From positions 6,765,501 through 6,829,500 of the forward strand of contig CM073560.1 of the NCBI GenBank assembly GCA_037074615.1: a stretch of DNA of 64,000 nt, read 5' to 3'. This stretch comes from Leucaena leucocephala. Its lineage: Eukaryota; Streptophyta; Magnoliopsida; Fabales; Fabaceae. Below, piece by piece: positions 36,590 to 48,192 of this stretch; positions within the stretch are counted from its first letter, which is position 1; each line of letters begins with the position of its first letter. Made by a program: the position numbers and the translations under genes. The notes beneath the pieces are model-generated. The model saw only the letters and a program-made list of their open reading frames with translations. It was not told the DNA's origin and did no database searches.

Positions 36590-37925
36590 TATATGTATAA
36601 AATAGCAACCGTATAAGTCTCAATCAAATTCGGCTAAAAAATAAAAAATCTCAATCAATTTGGCCGTCGAACTCTAATATTCATTAGTAATTAACCAGTA
36701 GAAGGAAAATTGATTTTTTTAGTTTATCAGTACTTATTGATTCACAATGGGGTAATGATGTGCTGTGGCTGAAAAATATCTCTATCAGTTGTCTAATACT
36801 AGTGATTGTGAAAACCATTTTCTTGAACTAGTTTTTGACACAGGGAGTTATTTTTGGTTCTGAGTTGATGGCTTAACTTTAATCCGTCCTATATATTATG
36901 ATTCAATTCATCATGTGCTTAATTCCATCAATTTGGTGTCAACTTTTACAAAGATTCTAAATTTTTGAGTTATACCTAATCCATGTTTAGAAAATTCTTA
37001 AACTATTGTTTCAAACGTATTTTTATGCTAAATTTCTTTTACAACATATTGATCTAAAATCACTTTTAAAAAAGCCAATCCAAACACCTTGGTAAATTAG
37101 GGTCTAAGCCCATTTCAATTGGAGCACAAATAAGAAGGAGAAAGAAATATAGGTGAAACCAAAGAGAGTTAGATATAGTGAAAATGATTAATTCCTCCCG
37201 TAGCGAATTAATGAGGATTGTTATGAGGATACCTAAATATAAATAAAATATGAGTGAATGTTTGTTGTTAGATATATTTGTTGAGATACGTTAGTTTAAA
37301 TATTATGTTTTGTTAGTTATTTAATTATCTCGAAATAAATTTGGACATTGTTTATGATTAGATTTGAATATTATATTATCATATCTTAGAAGAATAAATT
37401 TGATATATTAATATTAGGATATGATTATAGGTTTAGCTTATTAGATTATTTTTTATCTATATAAATGTATATTTGTATTCCCATTTATTTAGGATTAATA
37501 ATATTCTGAGTTCTTATTTTCCCTCTACTTTCAATTATTTAATTTCCACATTTGTAATATATCTATTTTATTTAAAATGATTAGTGGGAATAGTTACATT
37601 AGAGGGAACAAACAAATTGACGGCAATCATCTTTTGCTGTGAACACATGGTAACTTGTGGTGCTCTCCTTTCTTCCGTTCCTCTAAAACAACACTTGTGT
37701 CTATTCTATATGCATGCGGTATTTGTTGTGTAACATAACTGAGTCCTGATCGTAATTCAATTTCGTGTGGACAATCTAGATACTCAATTAAATTCAGATG
37801 TACGCCTAAAACTTAATCCTTCATGAATTTAAATGAAATAGATGGATGATGTTGAAACCATTGGCACCACAAATTGGCTAGTTATCGTTTTTGTTATCTT
37901 CCGAATATAAATTATATGCAGATTT

Positions 37926-38385
37926 TATTGAAATTATTATAGTAAATGCCGTTAAGGACATAATGAAGTGTGCACTCGGACTCTTGATTAGCGCGTTCTA
38001 GATGACAATAACAGATGAGAACCAACAAGAGTGTAAAAGGCGTCTGAGGATTCCTCTATTTGCTCGTCAGCTTCTCTGCAATACCATATAGTCTCCTCAT
38101 GTTCTCTGCTTCTTTGGTCCCATTTGGTAGCAACCAAGGACAAATTATATCATGTTCTTCCACGAAAATTACCATCCTTACATGTGCCTTGCACATAGTA
38201 TCATAGACCGATTGCTTATGTTTTACGTGGCTGTTTCTTTATATGATGGTTTGTGAAATTGTATTATGCTTATACCTCACTGATTTGATAAATTATACTA
38301 CCTTAACTTCTATTTTTAATATAAGATCTAGTTGACTTTTTTTGATATATTATAGAAATTAAATAAATTAATTAATTATAACTAA
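37926..38385. other. Stretch without a supported gene
   Basis: Somewhat less AT-rich between 37980 and 38230, but I see no coding frame or RNA gene. The right part (from about 38270) resembles a partial Stowaway-like end. Confidence 0.35.
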
Positions 38386-38387
38386 TA

Positions 38388-38771
38388 CTCCTTCCGGTCC
38401 TAATTATAAGAGCCAGTTAATTTTTTGGATACATCTAGGAATCCAAATAAATAAATTAATTATTATGATCAAATCTAACTCCTTAATATGAGTTCATATT
38501 ATATACTCTTCAATATACCCAAATTAACCAATTAGCTCTTATATTATTTACAATTAACTGATTTATTTAACTTTCTAAATCTATCCAAAAAAGTCAACTG
38601 GCTTTTATAATTATGACCAGAGGTATTATAAGAGTTAGTTGACTAATTTTGGTAGATTATGGAATGAATTTATCTTAAGTGGTTGAATTTGATCATAATA
38701 AACTGATTTATTTAGCTTTTTTAATCTACCCAAAAAAGTCAACTAGCTCTTATATTAAGGATCAGATGGAG
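38388..38771. mobile_element. Two adjoining Stowaway-like MITEs
   Basis: The first (38388-38623) starts CTCCTTCCGGTCCTAATTAT, ends with the complement of CCTCTGGTCATAATTAT, and has TA at both flanks. The second (about 38624-38771) abuts it; its right end is the complement of CTCCATCTGATCCTTAATAT followed by TA, and its left end is truncated. Both carry the inner GTCAACTRGCTCTTAT block. Confidence 0.7.
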
Positions 38772-39054
38772 TACTTTTTTTTATTCTTAATATATGACTT
38801 AAATAATTAATTTGCAGAGATTAAGAAAATTACTTAAGCAACTATCATTAAAAAAATGATGTTAATTTCTCTAATATATATTTTTTAATTATTTGTATTG
38901 GAACTACCAGCCCCTTAATGAAATTTTCTTAATATATACACAATTAACGAGGGATGTTTTGGAAGGAAAATTATAAATTTAATAATAAAGTAGATTGAGA
39001 TATTATATTTAGGACTAAAATATACCCCATACCCCATTGGTGTGATAAATTATA

Positions 39055-39351
39055 TTCCCTCTCTTTGATCCTTAATGTAAGAATTAGATAACTAATTTGT
39101 AGAGATTAAAAAAATTAGTTAAGTTAGATATTTGTAAAAAAATATGTGTTACTTTTCATTAACTATGACCATTAATTATTTGCTTTAGAACTACACTTTA
39201 ATATAAATCCCCTTAATATATACAATAAGCAAGGATAATTTGGGAGACAAAATTAAAAATTTGGGAGACAAATTGACAAAATAGATTGAAGTCTTATATT
39301 TAAAACCAAAATAAACCTTCTAACTAGATCTCACATTTAGACCCAAGGGAG
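39055..39351. mobile_element. Stowaway-like MITE
   Basis: A 297 bp non-coding element with ends TTCCCTCTCTTTGATCC and the complement of CTCCCTTGGGTCTAAATG, flanked by TA (39053-39054 and 39352-39353). Confidence 0.6.
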
Positions 39352-39809
39352 TAATTATTCTTTAAGTAAATATTTTAAGAAATTAATACAAACACATAAA
39401 TCACATAACCCAAAACAAGTCATATTCATCAAATCGCAGCACTATTAATAAGTAATCGGTTTCTTACAAAAAATTATATGATCTTTGATGATAATTGATT
39501 ATTCTTATGATCTTTCCTTAAAAACAAAAGAAGAAATCTGGTTTTATATGATAATTTTCTTCACAACTTAAAATATTACTAGCTTATTTAACCACTTTTA
39601 GAGATACAATCAGCTTAAGCCCTTCCTTTGAAAGCCATTTGTTTCAATGATTGGTATGAAATATTGTTACCACAGTACTCTTTGTAGCCTGCAATCATGA
39701 AATGTACTGATTATAATGTTGGCTATATACAATGATAGAAGATTACTCCCTCACACACACAAACAGTCACGTGCTTCCAAGAAAAAAGAAAAAAAAAGGA
39801 AAAAAAGGG

Positions 39810-39975
39810 GTTAATACAAACTTTAGTTTCAATTTTACTCTTGTTTTAGTTCTAGTCTTCCAAGTTTCTTTTCATCTAAAACATTGGTCTTTATAATTTA
39901 AATAACAACTTGGACTATTTTACTCCTAGAGAAGTCAAAATCCATGGTTTGAAACTTGAGGAGCTGAATATTTGT
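39810..39975. mobile_element. Mutator-type MITE relative, degenerate
   Basis: Starts GGGTTAATACAAACT and ends TTGTATTAGCCC. It shares the order of blocks with the MITE at 32778-33011 (CTAAAACATTGGTC, CCATGGTTTGAAACTTGAG). It is shorter and I could not confirm its 9-bp duplication. Confidence 0.5.
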
Positions 39976-40769
39976 ATTAGCCCAAAATGAAAAGGACAAT
40001 TTGGTAGGAATATGATGATGAAGAGTGTTTGGAGATGATTGCAGTAAGACATTCATATTTGCAAATGAAAGATATGAAGGTCAGAATAAGTCTGCTTCAA
40101 GAAAACAAAATGTAATTTTCCATAAATTCATGTGAATCTTTGTGTTGTAAAAAAGTCCAAAACTTTGGACAACACATTTATAGCTTTAATTTTTACTTTT
40201 TTGGAGGACACTTGATTGGTTGAAAGGTCACCATTAGGGATGGAAATATGTCAAGCCTTGGCCTTAACAGGCTAAGCCTGTTAAATGACAATCTAGCTTG
40301 AGTTCGACCTGTAGCCTGTTATATGCTAATTTTTTTGTATAAGCATGGCTTGTAAACAGGCCTAACCTAGCCTGAAGCCTATTAAAATAACCTGATTTTT
40401 TTAATTATACTGATAGACCTTCATAACAGCCCCTAATAGGCCCCATAATAGGTAATTTTTGTATATTATATTTTAAAAAATTATAAATAAACTTTTTATA
40501 ATATTAATCAATCTAAAATTGAAAACTAACTCAATCAAAATTATGAAAAATATCTAATCAACTAACAAGACAATACTAAACAAACATTAAAATAGTAATT
40601 ATAAGAATACAAGTATAACAATCTATGCCAGATTAGAGTATAACCATTAGCCACACATCATCAAATCTTCAACGTAATTTCTTCCTTTTGCTCGAACACC
40701 TTGAAAAGAAGAAATCAGATGTATATTATTAGATCATAACACACTTAAACAAATAATAACTAAAACAAA

Positions 40770-40985
40770 TGATATTATTTTTACCACGCAAAATTTGTAC
40801 ATTTGATTTCTTTTTAAAACCATACTTGTTGCGAAGCCAATTCCCACCATAAATAAGTGTTTCAATTGATTATTCATTTAATCTAGAATGATATTCATCA
40901 ATAACTCTACCTCCATTACTGAAAGTGGACTCTGATGCCACTGTTGAGATTGTAATGGCTAATATAAGTATGCTTTATCTATGAA
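40770..40985 (-). pseudogene. hAT transposase C-terminal dimerisation region, fragment
   Basis: Minus-strand reading gives ISTVASESTFSNGGRVIDEY followed by a short gap and GGNWLRNKYG. This is the hATC dimerisation domain (family pattern: SESAFSTGGRV...NWL). Only the last ~70 codons are recognisable and a stop follows RLNE. It lies inside the hAT element, in one orientation with its left end as 3' side. Confidence 0.8.
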
Positions 40986-41575
40986 AAATCACAGTAGTCG
41001 CCATATGAAAAATACAGTAATCACAGTAGACTTTGAACAAAAATCCAGACTTTTGAAGGCATCTTTATTTCTATGCATTAAATTTTAAGCAGTAATGGCT
41101 ATGGCAAATTCAAAATATTGTCACATGTTCACAAAGTCATAAAATAGGTAAAAATAGGTCACAAAATTCAGGATTCATTGCCACTACTGGGTTCTATGTT
41201 ATCATTCTCTTTCTTTTTCATCATCTTTCCTAACTCTGTCATATATTTCAATGAACGCGATTGACTTTCTCTTCATGTCCTATGCCAAGCATAGTAGTTA
41301 CTGCATGAAAAATCATCAAAACACAATAGCAAGCAAAACAATTAAACCATTTTTATGAACACAGTAAGCACCATATGAACATAGTAAACAATTTAACACA
41401 ATAAGCAAAACACAGTAGTCGCAAGGAAAAATCATCAGATTGGATATCGTCTCTCAGAATAAAAAAATGGGAAATATAATGAATTTATTTCCTATTTATT
41501 ATCACAGTAGTCGCCATCTAGCTACCTGGACACTTCAACATCGAAAGAGGAGACTGGTAGACACAAAGGATAGTG

Positions 41576-41768
41576 GAGATGCGACGGCGAACTAGGGAAG
41601 GCAGAGATGCGACAGCGAACTAGGGAAGGCAGAGATGTGATAGCAAACTAGCGAAGGTAGAGACGCGACAGCGAAATAGCGAAGATAGAGATGTGACGAC
41701 GAACTGGCGAAGGCAAAGATAGGATGGTGAACTGGAGAAGGTAAGGACGTAACGCTCTAGCGAAGGAG
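41576..41768. repeat. 28 bp minisatellite inside the hAT element
   Basis: Six full units and a partial one of GAGATGCGACGGCGAACTAG + GGAAGGCA (28 bp), GC-richer than the surroundings. Units diverge from left to right. The minus-strand open frame at 41937-41620 is a product of this repeat and shows no domain. Confidence 0.85.
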
Positions 41769-42414
41769 ATATGAGTTCAATTTGGTATGGAGAGTAAGCA
41801 ATATCTGAGAGAAGAGGAGAGTGAGTTGAGCGATATCTGGCATAGGAAGAGTGACTAGTATGACGCGACGTAATGGTGGATTTAGAGAGTGAAGAGTGAG
41901 CGCCACGACGTGATACGAAGGTGTATTTGGACAGCAAACAAAGAGATATGATGGCGTCGGTGAAGAGTGGATCTGGACAGTTCTACAAATTATGGAGAGT
42001 GCCTCAGGGAGAAGCGACGATTCTACAAATTCTGGAGAGTGCCTTAGGGAAGAAGTAGGCTACGTTTTACACTTTTAGGGTTAAATCAATGGTAAGTTAA
42101 AATATATGCTCTGGTTCTTGTTAAAATACAAGCTAAGAGAGAAATGGACAATAATATGTGTTAGTCTAATGGTCTTATTCTCCTATTGTGTTCAATAGGT
42201 AGTAAGTTAGACACCCACTTACTACACTTTTAGATTGCATATATTTTGAATAACAGACTTCTTAAGAAGCCTGAGTCTAGCCTCTTAAAGAAATCAGGCT
42301 TTGAAATAGGCCTGAGCCTGTGTATATTTTTAAACAAGATAGGCTAGACCAAATGCAGGTTAAACCATAGGCCCATGACAGGCTACTTGGCCTATTTCCA
42401 TCCCTAGTCACCAT

Positions 42415-43100
42415 ATCATGGAAGTGTTAAAAATGTGACTGATTTTATTAATTGATGGCACACTAATCATAGCGTGTTACTCCACAAACAAAGTCAATTA
42501 ATCCTACAATTCTTGAAGCACTAAAAACTATAAATAAAGTTATCTAGAAACACTAATAAAATATGATTGACACTAATCATAGCATGTTATATAATTTTTT
42601 CTTTTGTATACATACTACAATGGTCCTATATTAGAAGATGGACTAACTTTTCTTAGTATGTGAGAATTAATTAAGATAGATTTATACCAATATGTCTTAG
42701 ATTTTTTTTTCAAGTTTACCATTATTTAAGAATAAGTATTACTCTACATTTTCTCCCACCTCCTTTTATCTCTCTATTTTTAATAACGTAAAATTAGAAG
42801 ATACCTATTGCTATCCCTCTAAGTGGCCTTATATTAAAGACCAAACTTTTTAGCCAAAATAAACTTATATATAAGACTAGAGTAGTATATAATAATCTAA
42901 GTTGTTTGATTATTGAAAATCTTTGATATTTTGATTGAATGGAAAATTTTGGTATATATTTTGATGGAATTTTATTTGAGCTTCTGATAAACATGTGATA
43001 ACTTTTGGCATTTTGATTGAAATTTTGGTTAATGTGAATTTATTGTTGCTAGTTTAATGTGAATTGATTTTAAAGTGATTGTTGATGGTTTAATATTGAG
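42415..43100. other. AT-rich stretch, no gene seen
   Basis: Contains a ~25 bp direct repeat (ACACTAATCATAGCGTGTTA at about 42459 and a near copy at about 42572). No coding region or element end could be supported. Confidence 0.4.
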
Positions 43101-45761
43101 CACTACTAGAGAAAAAGACTTTTTACGGCGGTTTTTGAGGCAACATCAATGTTATCACCCTTCTAAATTGAAGGATTTCAAGGCAGTTTTGAAACGGCTG
43201 TGGAAAGTATTTTTGATGGCTGTTATACTATTAATCGTCATGAAATTTCACCAAGCCAACCACCCAACTACCCACCATCAACTACTACGGCCATACTCGT
43301 TGAAAGAATTAGACCATATATGAAGAAAATGTAAAAAATCTAGTGGAAAAATTGAAGATCCAGAAACTTCTTCAATTGAAGCTCTTAGAGCTCCTTCCAA
43401 CAAGGTATGTCCGCTATCATCCAAGCCACCACAGCTAGCCTTGCCAAAAGTATTGATCCAGATCTGGAGAAGAAGTCAAAGATCTAGTAGAAAAGTTAAA
43501 TATCCAACAAGCTTTTGCCACTGAAGTCGAACTTCTTTTGAAAAGATGGGGAAGAGTTTCAAACAAACTCAAGATTAAAGGAGTGAAGAGAAATATGACA
43601 AAGAGAAGAGAAATATGACAAAGAGAAAAGAAAACTTATAAATAGCGATGGAGAGCATGACGGTGATGGAATGGGTGGTGATATTAGAACGGTAGTTTCA
43701 CCCAAGAGGGGGTGAATTAGGTGATATTAAAATTTTAAAACTTAAATGAAAACACAAAGATTGAGTTAGGAAAAATGTCACCAATGGAAGAAGCAAATAA
43801 GTAAGTAGATAGATGCACACAGACAGTTTATACTAGTTTAACCTAATCACTTGGCCTATGTCTAGTCCCTAGAATTTCTATGAGTGTTCCACTAATATCC
43901 AAGATACAGGGGTTCTTGGTGCCTCAGTACATCAACAAGAGAATGCCTCTCTCACTCCTCCTTACTTCTCATAAGTTTATAATCCCACTCAAGAGTGAGT
44001 GGTACCAACTCTTGAGTATCTCAGATAATGAATAAAATTTCTAGCTCTCTCTCTAGTAGAGTAATGATGATAAAAATTGAAGATCAAACTCTCTAAGTTT
44101 CTCTCTCAAAGAATGAAATGCTTTGTTTAGAGAATGAGACATAGAGTAAAATAGAGTACAATGAATACTATAATGAATGCTTCAATAAATGTTGTTCGTT
44201 CGTGTTCATTATTCATCTTCACTTCAGTATTTATGGTGGCTTCTTTTATAGTTAAGTCATTTGAATATCCATTAGACTAATTAAAATAGTCATTGAAGAA
44301 CAGAGCTGTTGGTTGCTGACAATTGAAGCATTTAATGCATTCTGACAGAAATTTGCTTTTTGATAAATTTCTTTATTTGATATTGTTTCTACTTGCAATT
44401 GATCTTGAAGTGTATTGTATAAATGATATAGAAAAAGTTTAAGCATAGATCACTTAATCCATAACTTTTTGGTTTGAAACATTAAAGTCTGATTTGAAAA
44501 TATTTTTGAAGAACAATTAGGTTTTTGACGTGTTTATCGAAAAAAGTTTCAATAAATATCAAACATTGTGTATTCAAATAGATTGACTCTTATCGAATAA
44601 TACTTTTATAACCAACCTTATTGAAATATCTTTCGAAAAATAACCTTTTCATAATAGGAGTTTGGTTCAAACTTATCGAAATACTTATCGAGAAAAGTCT
44701 TTTCAAACATTTATCCTACATAACAGAATAGACAATTTATCGAAGTATTCTTTGATAAATAGGTTTATCAAGTAACTTATGGATAAATGCCTAACATTGT
44801 CTAACTTAGAAACTTTCTTTAATTTTTCTAATCTTATCTCAAATGCTATGTAATATATTTTAATATAAGATTTTATAAGATCATTTTTAAAGCAATCATA
44901 AGGTCATTCATTAATTAATTTATAAATTCTCAAAATCACTTAATAGTTTAAGAACTTTTGTTTAAAATTCAATCTTCTCTATTTATTGAAGTATTTATTG
45001 ATAAATTACCTTATTGATTAATACTTCGACAAATGAGGCTTTGAAACAAATTTCATAACTACTTTGTCCTTATTTATTGAAGAGTTTATAGATACACACC
45101 CTTATAGATAAATTCCTTTTACAAGCAAATTTCACAAACTAAGTTTTCTACTTATTTTTTGAAGTCTTTATCAATAAGTGACTTTATCGATAAATGCTTT
45201 GATAAATTCCTTTTATAAAATAAATTTCACAACTGAATTAATTGAATGTTCTTCTTATTTATCGAAAGGCTTATCAATAAACACCCTTATCAATAAGCTT
45301 ATGGAAAAATAAGCTATGTTAAAACCAGATTTAAAATGCATCATCAAAATCATTTGTTATCATCAAAACATGGAGTCTAACATATGACACTAAAAGCTAG
45401 AGATAATTAATGATCTTTTTTGTTGAGGACTACAGTAGGGTAGAGGTAAGCCAACATAATAGTAGAAAGTGAAAAGTGAGAATGTGAAACTATTTATCGA
45501 GGTTTTATGTTTAAAATTTAAAACTTTTTATGACGGTTTTTCAAATAAGCGCATTAAAAGTTCTTTTAGTGATGATTTTTTTTGTGGTTTCACAAATAAA
45601 CACCGTTAAAAGAACTTTTAATGGCGCTTGTTTTAAAGAAATGCTGTTAAAAGTAAACTATCAGCAACTTAATTATAAATATACCATCACCATTTTATTA
45701 TAGCATTTTCTCATTTAACCACTGTAAATCAACGTTGTTAAAGCTATTTTTTCTAGTAGTT
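43101..45761. mobile_element. Non-autonomous CACTA element with an LTR-like insert
   Basis: Left end CACTACTAGAGAAAAAGACT; right end the complement of AACTACTAGAAAAAATAGCT (last base changed). The flanking triplets GAG and GAA are a near match for a 3-bp duplication. Subterminal repeats of TTAAAAG/CTTTTAA type lie at 45540-45720. No transposase domain is visible. About 1.7 kb of the interior is the LTR-like repeat at 43679-45382, so the CACTA itself is under 1 kb. Confidence 0.65.
43679..45382 (-). mobile_element. Solo-LTR-like repeat with ~90 bp hairpin units (copy 2)
   Basis: Read on the minus strand it starts TGTTAGACTCCATGTTTTGA (45382) and ends near 43679 with AATTCACCCCCTCTTGGGTG and then TAATATCA, which looks like a plant Copia-type LTR. 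The segment 44480-45340 consists of diverged units with TTTATTGAAG..TTTATTGATAAA and TTATTGAT..CGACAAAT pairs, matching copy 1 at 4100-5357. No perfect 5-bp duplication was found. Confidence 0.5.
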
Positions 45762-46267
45762 GAAGTTTAATTAATTGGGTTATTTTAATGTAAAATAGAA
45801 TGTGTATGAATAAAATTTAGTATGAACAAAGGGCATAGGGCCTAGTAGGAATATAATTCTTTTGTAGGGTTAGGCTGTCAAATTTTGTTAAGCAATTTCA
45901 CGAGCGTTCCTAGGCCCTATGCCCTCTGTTGACAAGGAAAAAATTTGATAGCATAACTAAAATTTTGTTAAGCCATTATGCTGTCAAATTTTTTCCTTGT
46001 GAAATGGCACATGATTGATCAAATTTATTTCAGTTGATAGTACTTAACAACTAGAATAGCTAGTAGGAATATAATTCTTTTGTAGGGTTAGGATCATTTT
46101 TATTTTAGTTTAGTTACCCATTCTTAATAAGGTTAAACAAGGATAATATGTGAAAGTATGTGACTTATGTCCAATTGAATCTTCCTTACCTTTCTCTAAC
46201 TCTCCCAATATCTATGGGTCACTTATGACAGTTCCCTCTAAATGATTCATGTTTGATTAAGATTATG
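45762..46267. repeat. Cluster of direct and inverted repeats left of the CACTA transposase
   Basis: A 33 bp direct repeat (CTAGTAGGAATATAATTCTT TTGTAGGGTTAGG) occurs at about 45842 and 46054. Between them lie two hairpins: GGGCATAGGGCCTAG (45829) with its complement CTAGGCCCTATGCCC (45911), and ACAAGGAAAAAATTTGATAG (45939) with its near complement at 45981-46003. No gene is visible. Confidence 0.7.
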
Positions 46268-48192
46268 AATAATGAATGAATGTCTACCAATTATCTATCA
46301 AGGGAATATTGGGATGGGCTAAAAGAGTTCATTAGGTTTGTAGTTTAGCATCTCAAAGACCTTATTAGAATTGTGTATCCTTATGTGAAGTGTTGTCTTA
46401 TGAAACGGGTTTCTTCATCTATTTGTGAAGACCACTGTGATTCTTGGAATTAACCAAAGTTATAAGTGTTAGATACTTCATGGTGAGACAAAGGATGTAA
46501 TTAATAGTATATGGGGGCACATAAAAAAATGTGCATCACAATAATAGTCGAGGCATAACAAAAGTTGTGTATCACTTGATTTCAAGACAAGTGCAGTTGA
46601 AGCTGACCATCCTGAAGAGATGACCAATGTTATCGAAGAGGAACTCAAGGATTGTCTAGAAATGTTTGAGAGTTTGAAAGTAGTACGGAGGAACCTTTGC
46701 ATATTAGTTGTACTAGATTCATAAAGTTATTTGTAGTGTTGACATTGTACTACTTGAAAGCGAGAAATAGGTAGAATGATATCAGCCTCACTAAATTGAT
46801 TCTACTTTTGAAATAAATGGAATATAAGGACAACAAGCTTCCAAGCCGGGCATATTGATGCAAAACATGTGTTACACTCCATTGGACTAAGATATAGGAA
46901 CATATATACTGCCCCAAGGACTGCATTTTATTTAGAAATAAATATGAATCATTAACTCAATATATTAAGTGCAATGCATCATGCTATAAGTAGCACAAGA
47001 AGATTCTAAAAAAAGTGTTATGATACTTTCCCATTGTACTTAGATTTAGACACATCTATAGTAGTGCAATGTGAAAAATTTAAAATGTTTGGCATATAAA
47101 AGGATTATAGTTGACATGTTTTAGTATCTTGTTGATTCTCCTCAATGGGAGAAGATTGATCTTTAGTACCATAAATTTGTACAAGAAGATAGGAACATAA
47201 GCCTCAAAGTCTATTGAAGGGATGAACTTGCAACATGGGCTTAAAAGCAATACCCATAGTATATGACCAGTGATTTTGTTTATTTATAACTTTTCTCCAT
47301 GGCTTTACATTAATCTCTAGTATAAAATGTTTTCCATGCTAATCTCAAACTCAAGCTACATAAGAATGACATATATATATACTTGGCTCCACTAATTGAA
47401 GACTTAAAGCTAATGTGGGAGATAGGTGCAAAGGTATGTGACCAGTACAGGAAAGAAAGATTCAACTTAAGAGCCCTGTTATTTGGTACAATCAACGATT
47501 TTTTAGCTTATGGTAATTTATCAGGCATTAAATGGCAACTTGGATGCTCTATTTGCAAATAGGACACACATTCAATGAGGTTGCAATGTGATATAAAGAA
47601 TGTATATTTAGCAACATAAAATTTTTTGAGTTAGAAGAATTCTTACTAGCATTTAATGAAAACTTCAATGTAAGTTTAAAAGAAGGTATAACACCTTTGT
47701 CATTAACTAGTGAGGAGCCGTTGAAAAGGTAAAGGATTTGGATATCGAATTTGACAAACCATTTTGAGCCATCTTGGGACAAGTAGGTGGAAAAATATGT
47801 TTATTTTCTTTGAGTTGTCATATTAGAGGACCTTAGATGTGAGAATTTTTCTTGTTGTAATGTTTATTAAGAAAAATGCATGTGCTAGTATTATTGGTAT
47901 GTTACTTTATATTTCAAGAAAGATTGAAGATAATAGACTTAAAGTGATGTTTGACATGGTTTCTACGGGAATAAGGGAAAAATTGGTACTGCAGGAGATG
48001 GAAACTTGTAAACTGATGCCTTACCTACTATCTAGAAAAGAAAATAAATTATTTTTATAGTTTCTTGCTGTAGTTAAAGTTTCAAAATGTTACTCTTCAA
48101 ACATCAAGAACCTTATCTTAATCAAGGACCTAAAGTTGAAGGGTTTAAAATCTCATAACTTCCATGTTTTGATGAAGAATTTTTCTTCTTAT
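46268..48192 (+). pseudogene. Outer CACTA (En/Spm-type) transposase, 5' and middle parts
   Basis: Plus-strand pieces of a Tnp2-like transposase (Transposase_21) in order. An N-terminal transposase-associated region is at 46268-46450 (YLSREYWDGLKEFIRF, CCLMKR). CPKDCI-like/NKYESLTQYIKC is near 46915-46980, then FIYNFSPWL (~47280) and LAPLIEDLKLMWEIGAKVCD (~47380). Next come RFNLRALLFGTINDFLAYGN (~47460), SIIGMLLYISRKIEDNRLK and VSTGIREKLVLQEME (47880-48005), and finally YSSNIKNLILIKDLKLKGLK SHNFHVLMK (~48095-48170). Stops and frameshifts are frequent. The reading resumes at 57526, beyond the inner CACTA. Confidence 0.85.

Larger units (their letters stand above)
34426..37925. repeat. Tandem segmental duplication downstream of KEA
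   Basis: Two collinear, diverged copies: copy 1 at 34426-36344 and copy 2 at 36590-37925. Matching blocks are GTATAAGTCTCAATCAAATT (34438/36611), ACCAGTAGAAGGAAAATTG (34519/36694), TTAATTCGTCCTATGTAT-like (35404/36880), CAATCTAGATACTCAATTAA (36201/37771) and GAAATAGATGGAT (36260/37837). Copy 1 has extra insertions at 34630-34850 and 34882-35356, and a SINE sits between the copies. I see no gene in either copy. Confidence 0.75.
40235..42406. mobile_element. hAT element (2172 bp), decayed
   Basis: Perfect terminal inverted repeats TAGGGATGGAAATA / TATTTCCATCCCTA, flanked by the perfect 8-bp duplication GTCACCAT (40227-40234 and 42407-42414). Many AGGCCTG/CAGGCCT-type subterminal repeats lie inside both ends, the usual transposase-binding pattern of hAT elements. 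The interior holds a transposase remnant (minus strand, 40770-40985) and a 28 bp minisatellite (41576-41768). Too little of the transposase remains for activity. Confidence 0.9.

Noticed and set aside
41620..41937. Minus-strand open frame of 105 codons, Ser/Arg-rich
   Set aside because: Generated by the 28 bp minisatellite inside the hAT element.
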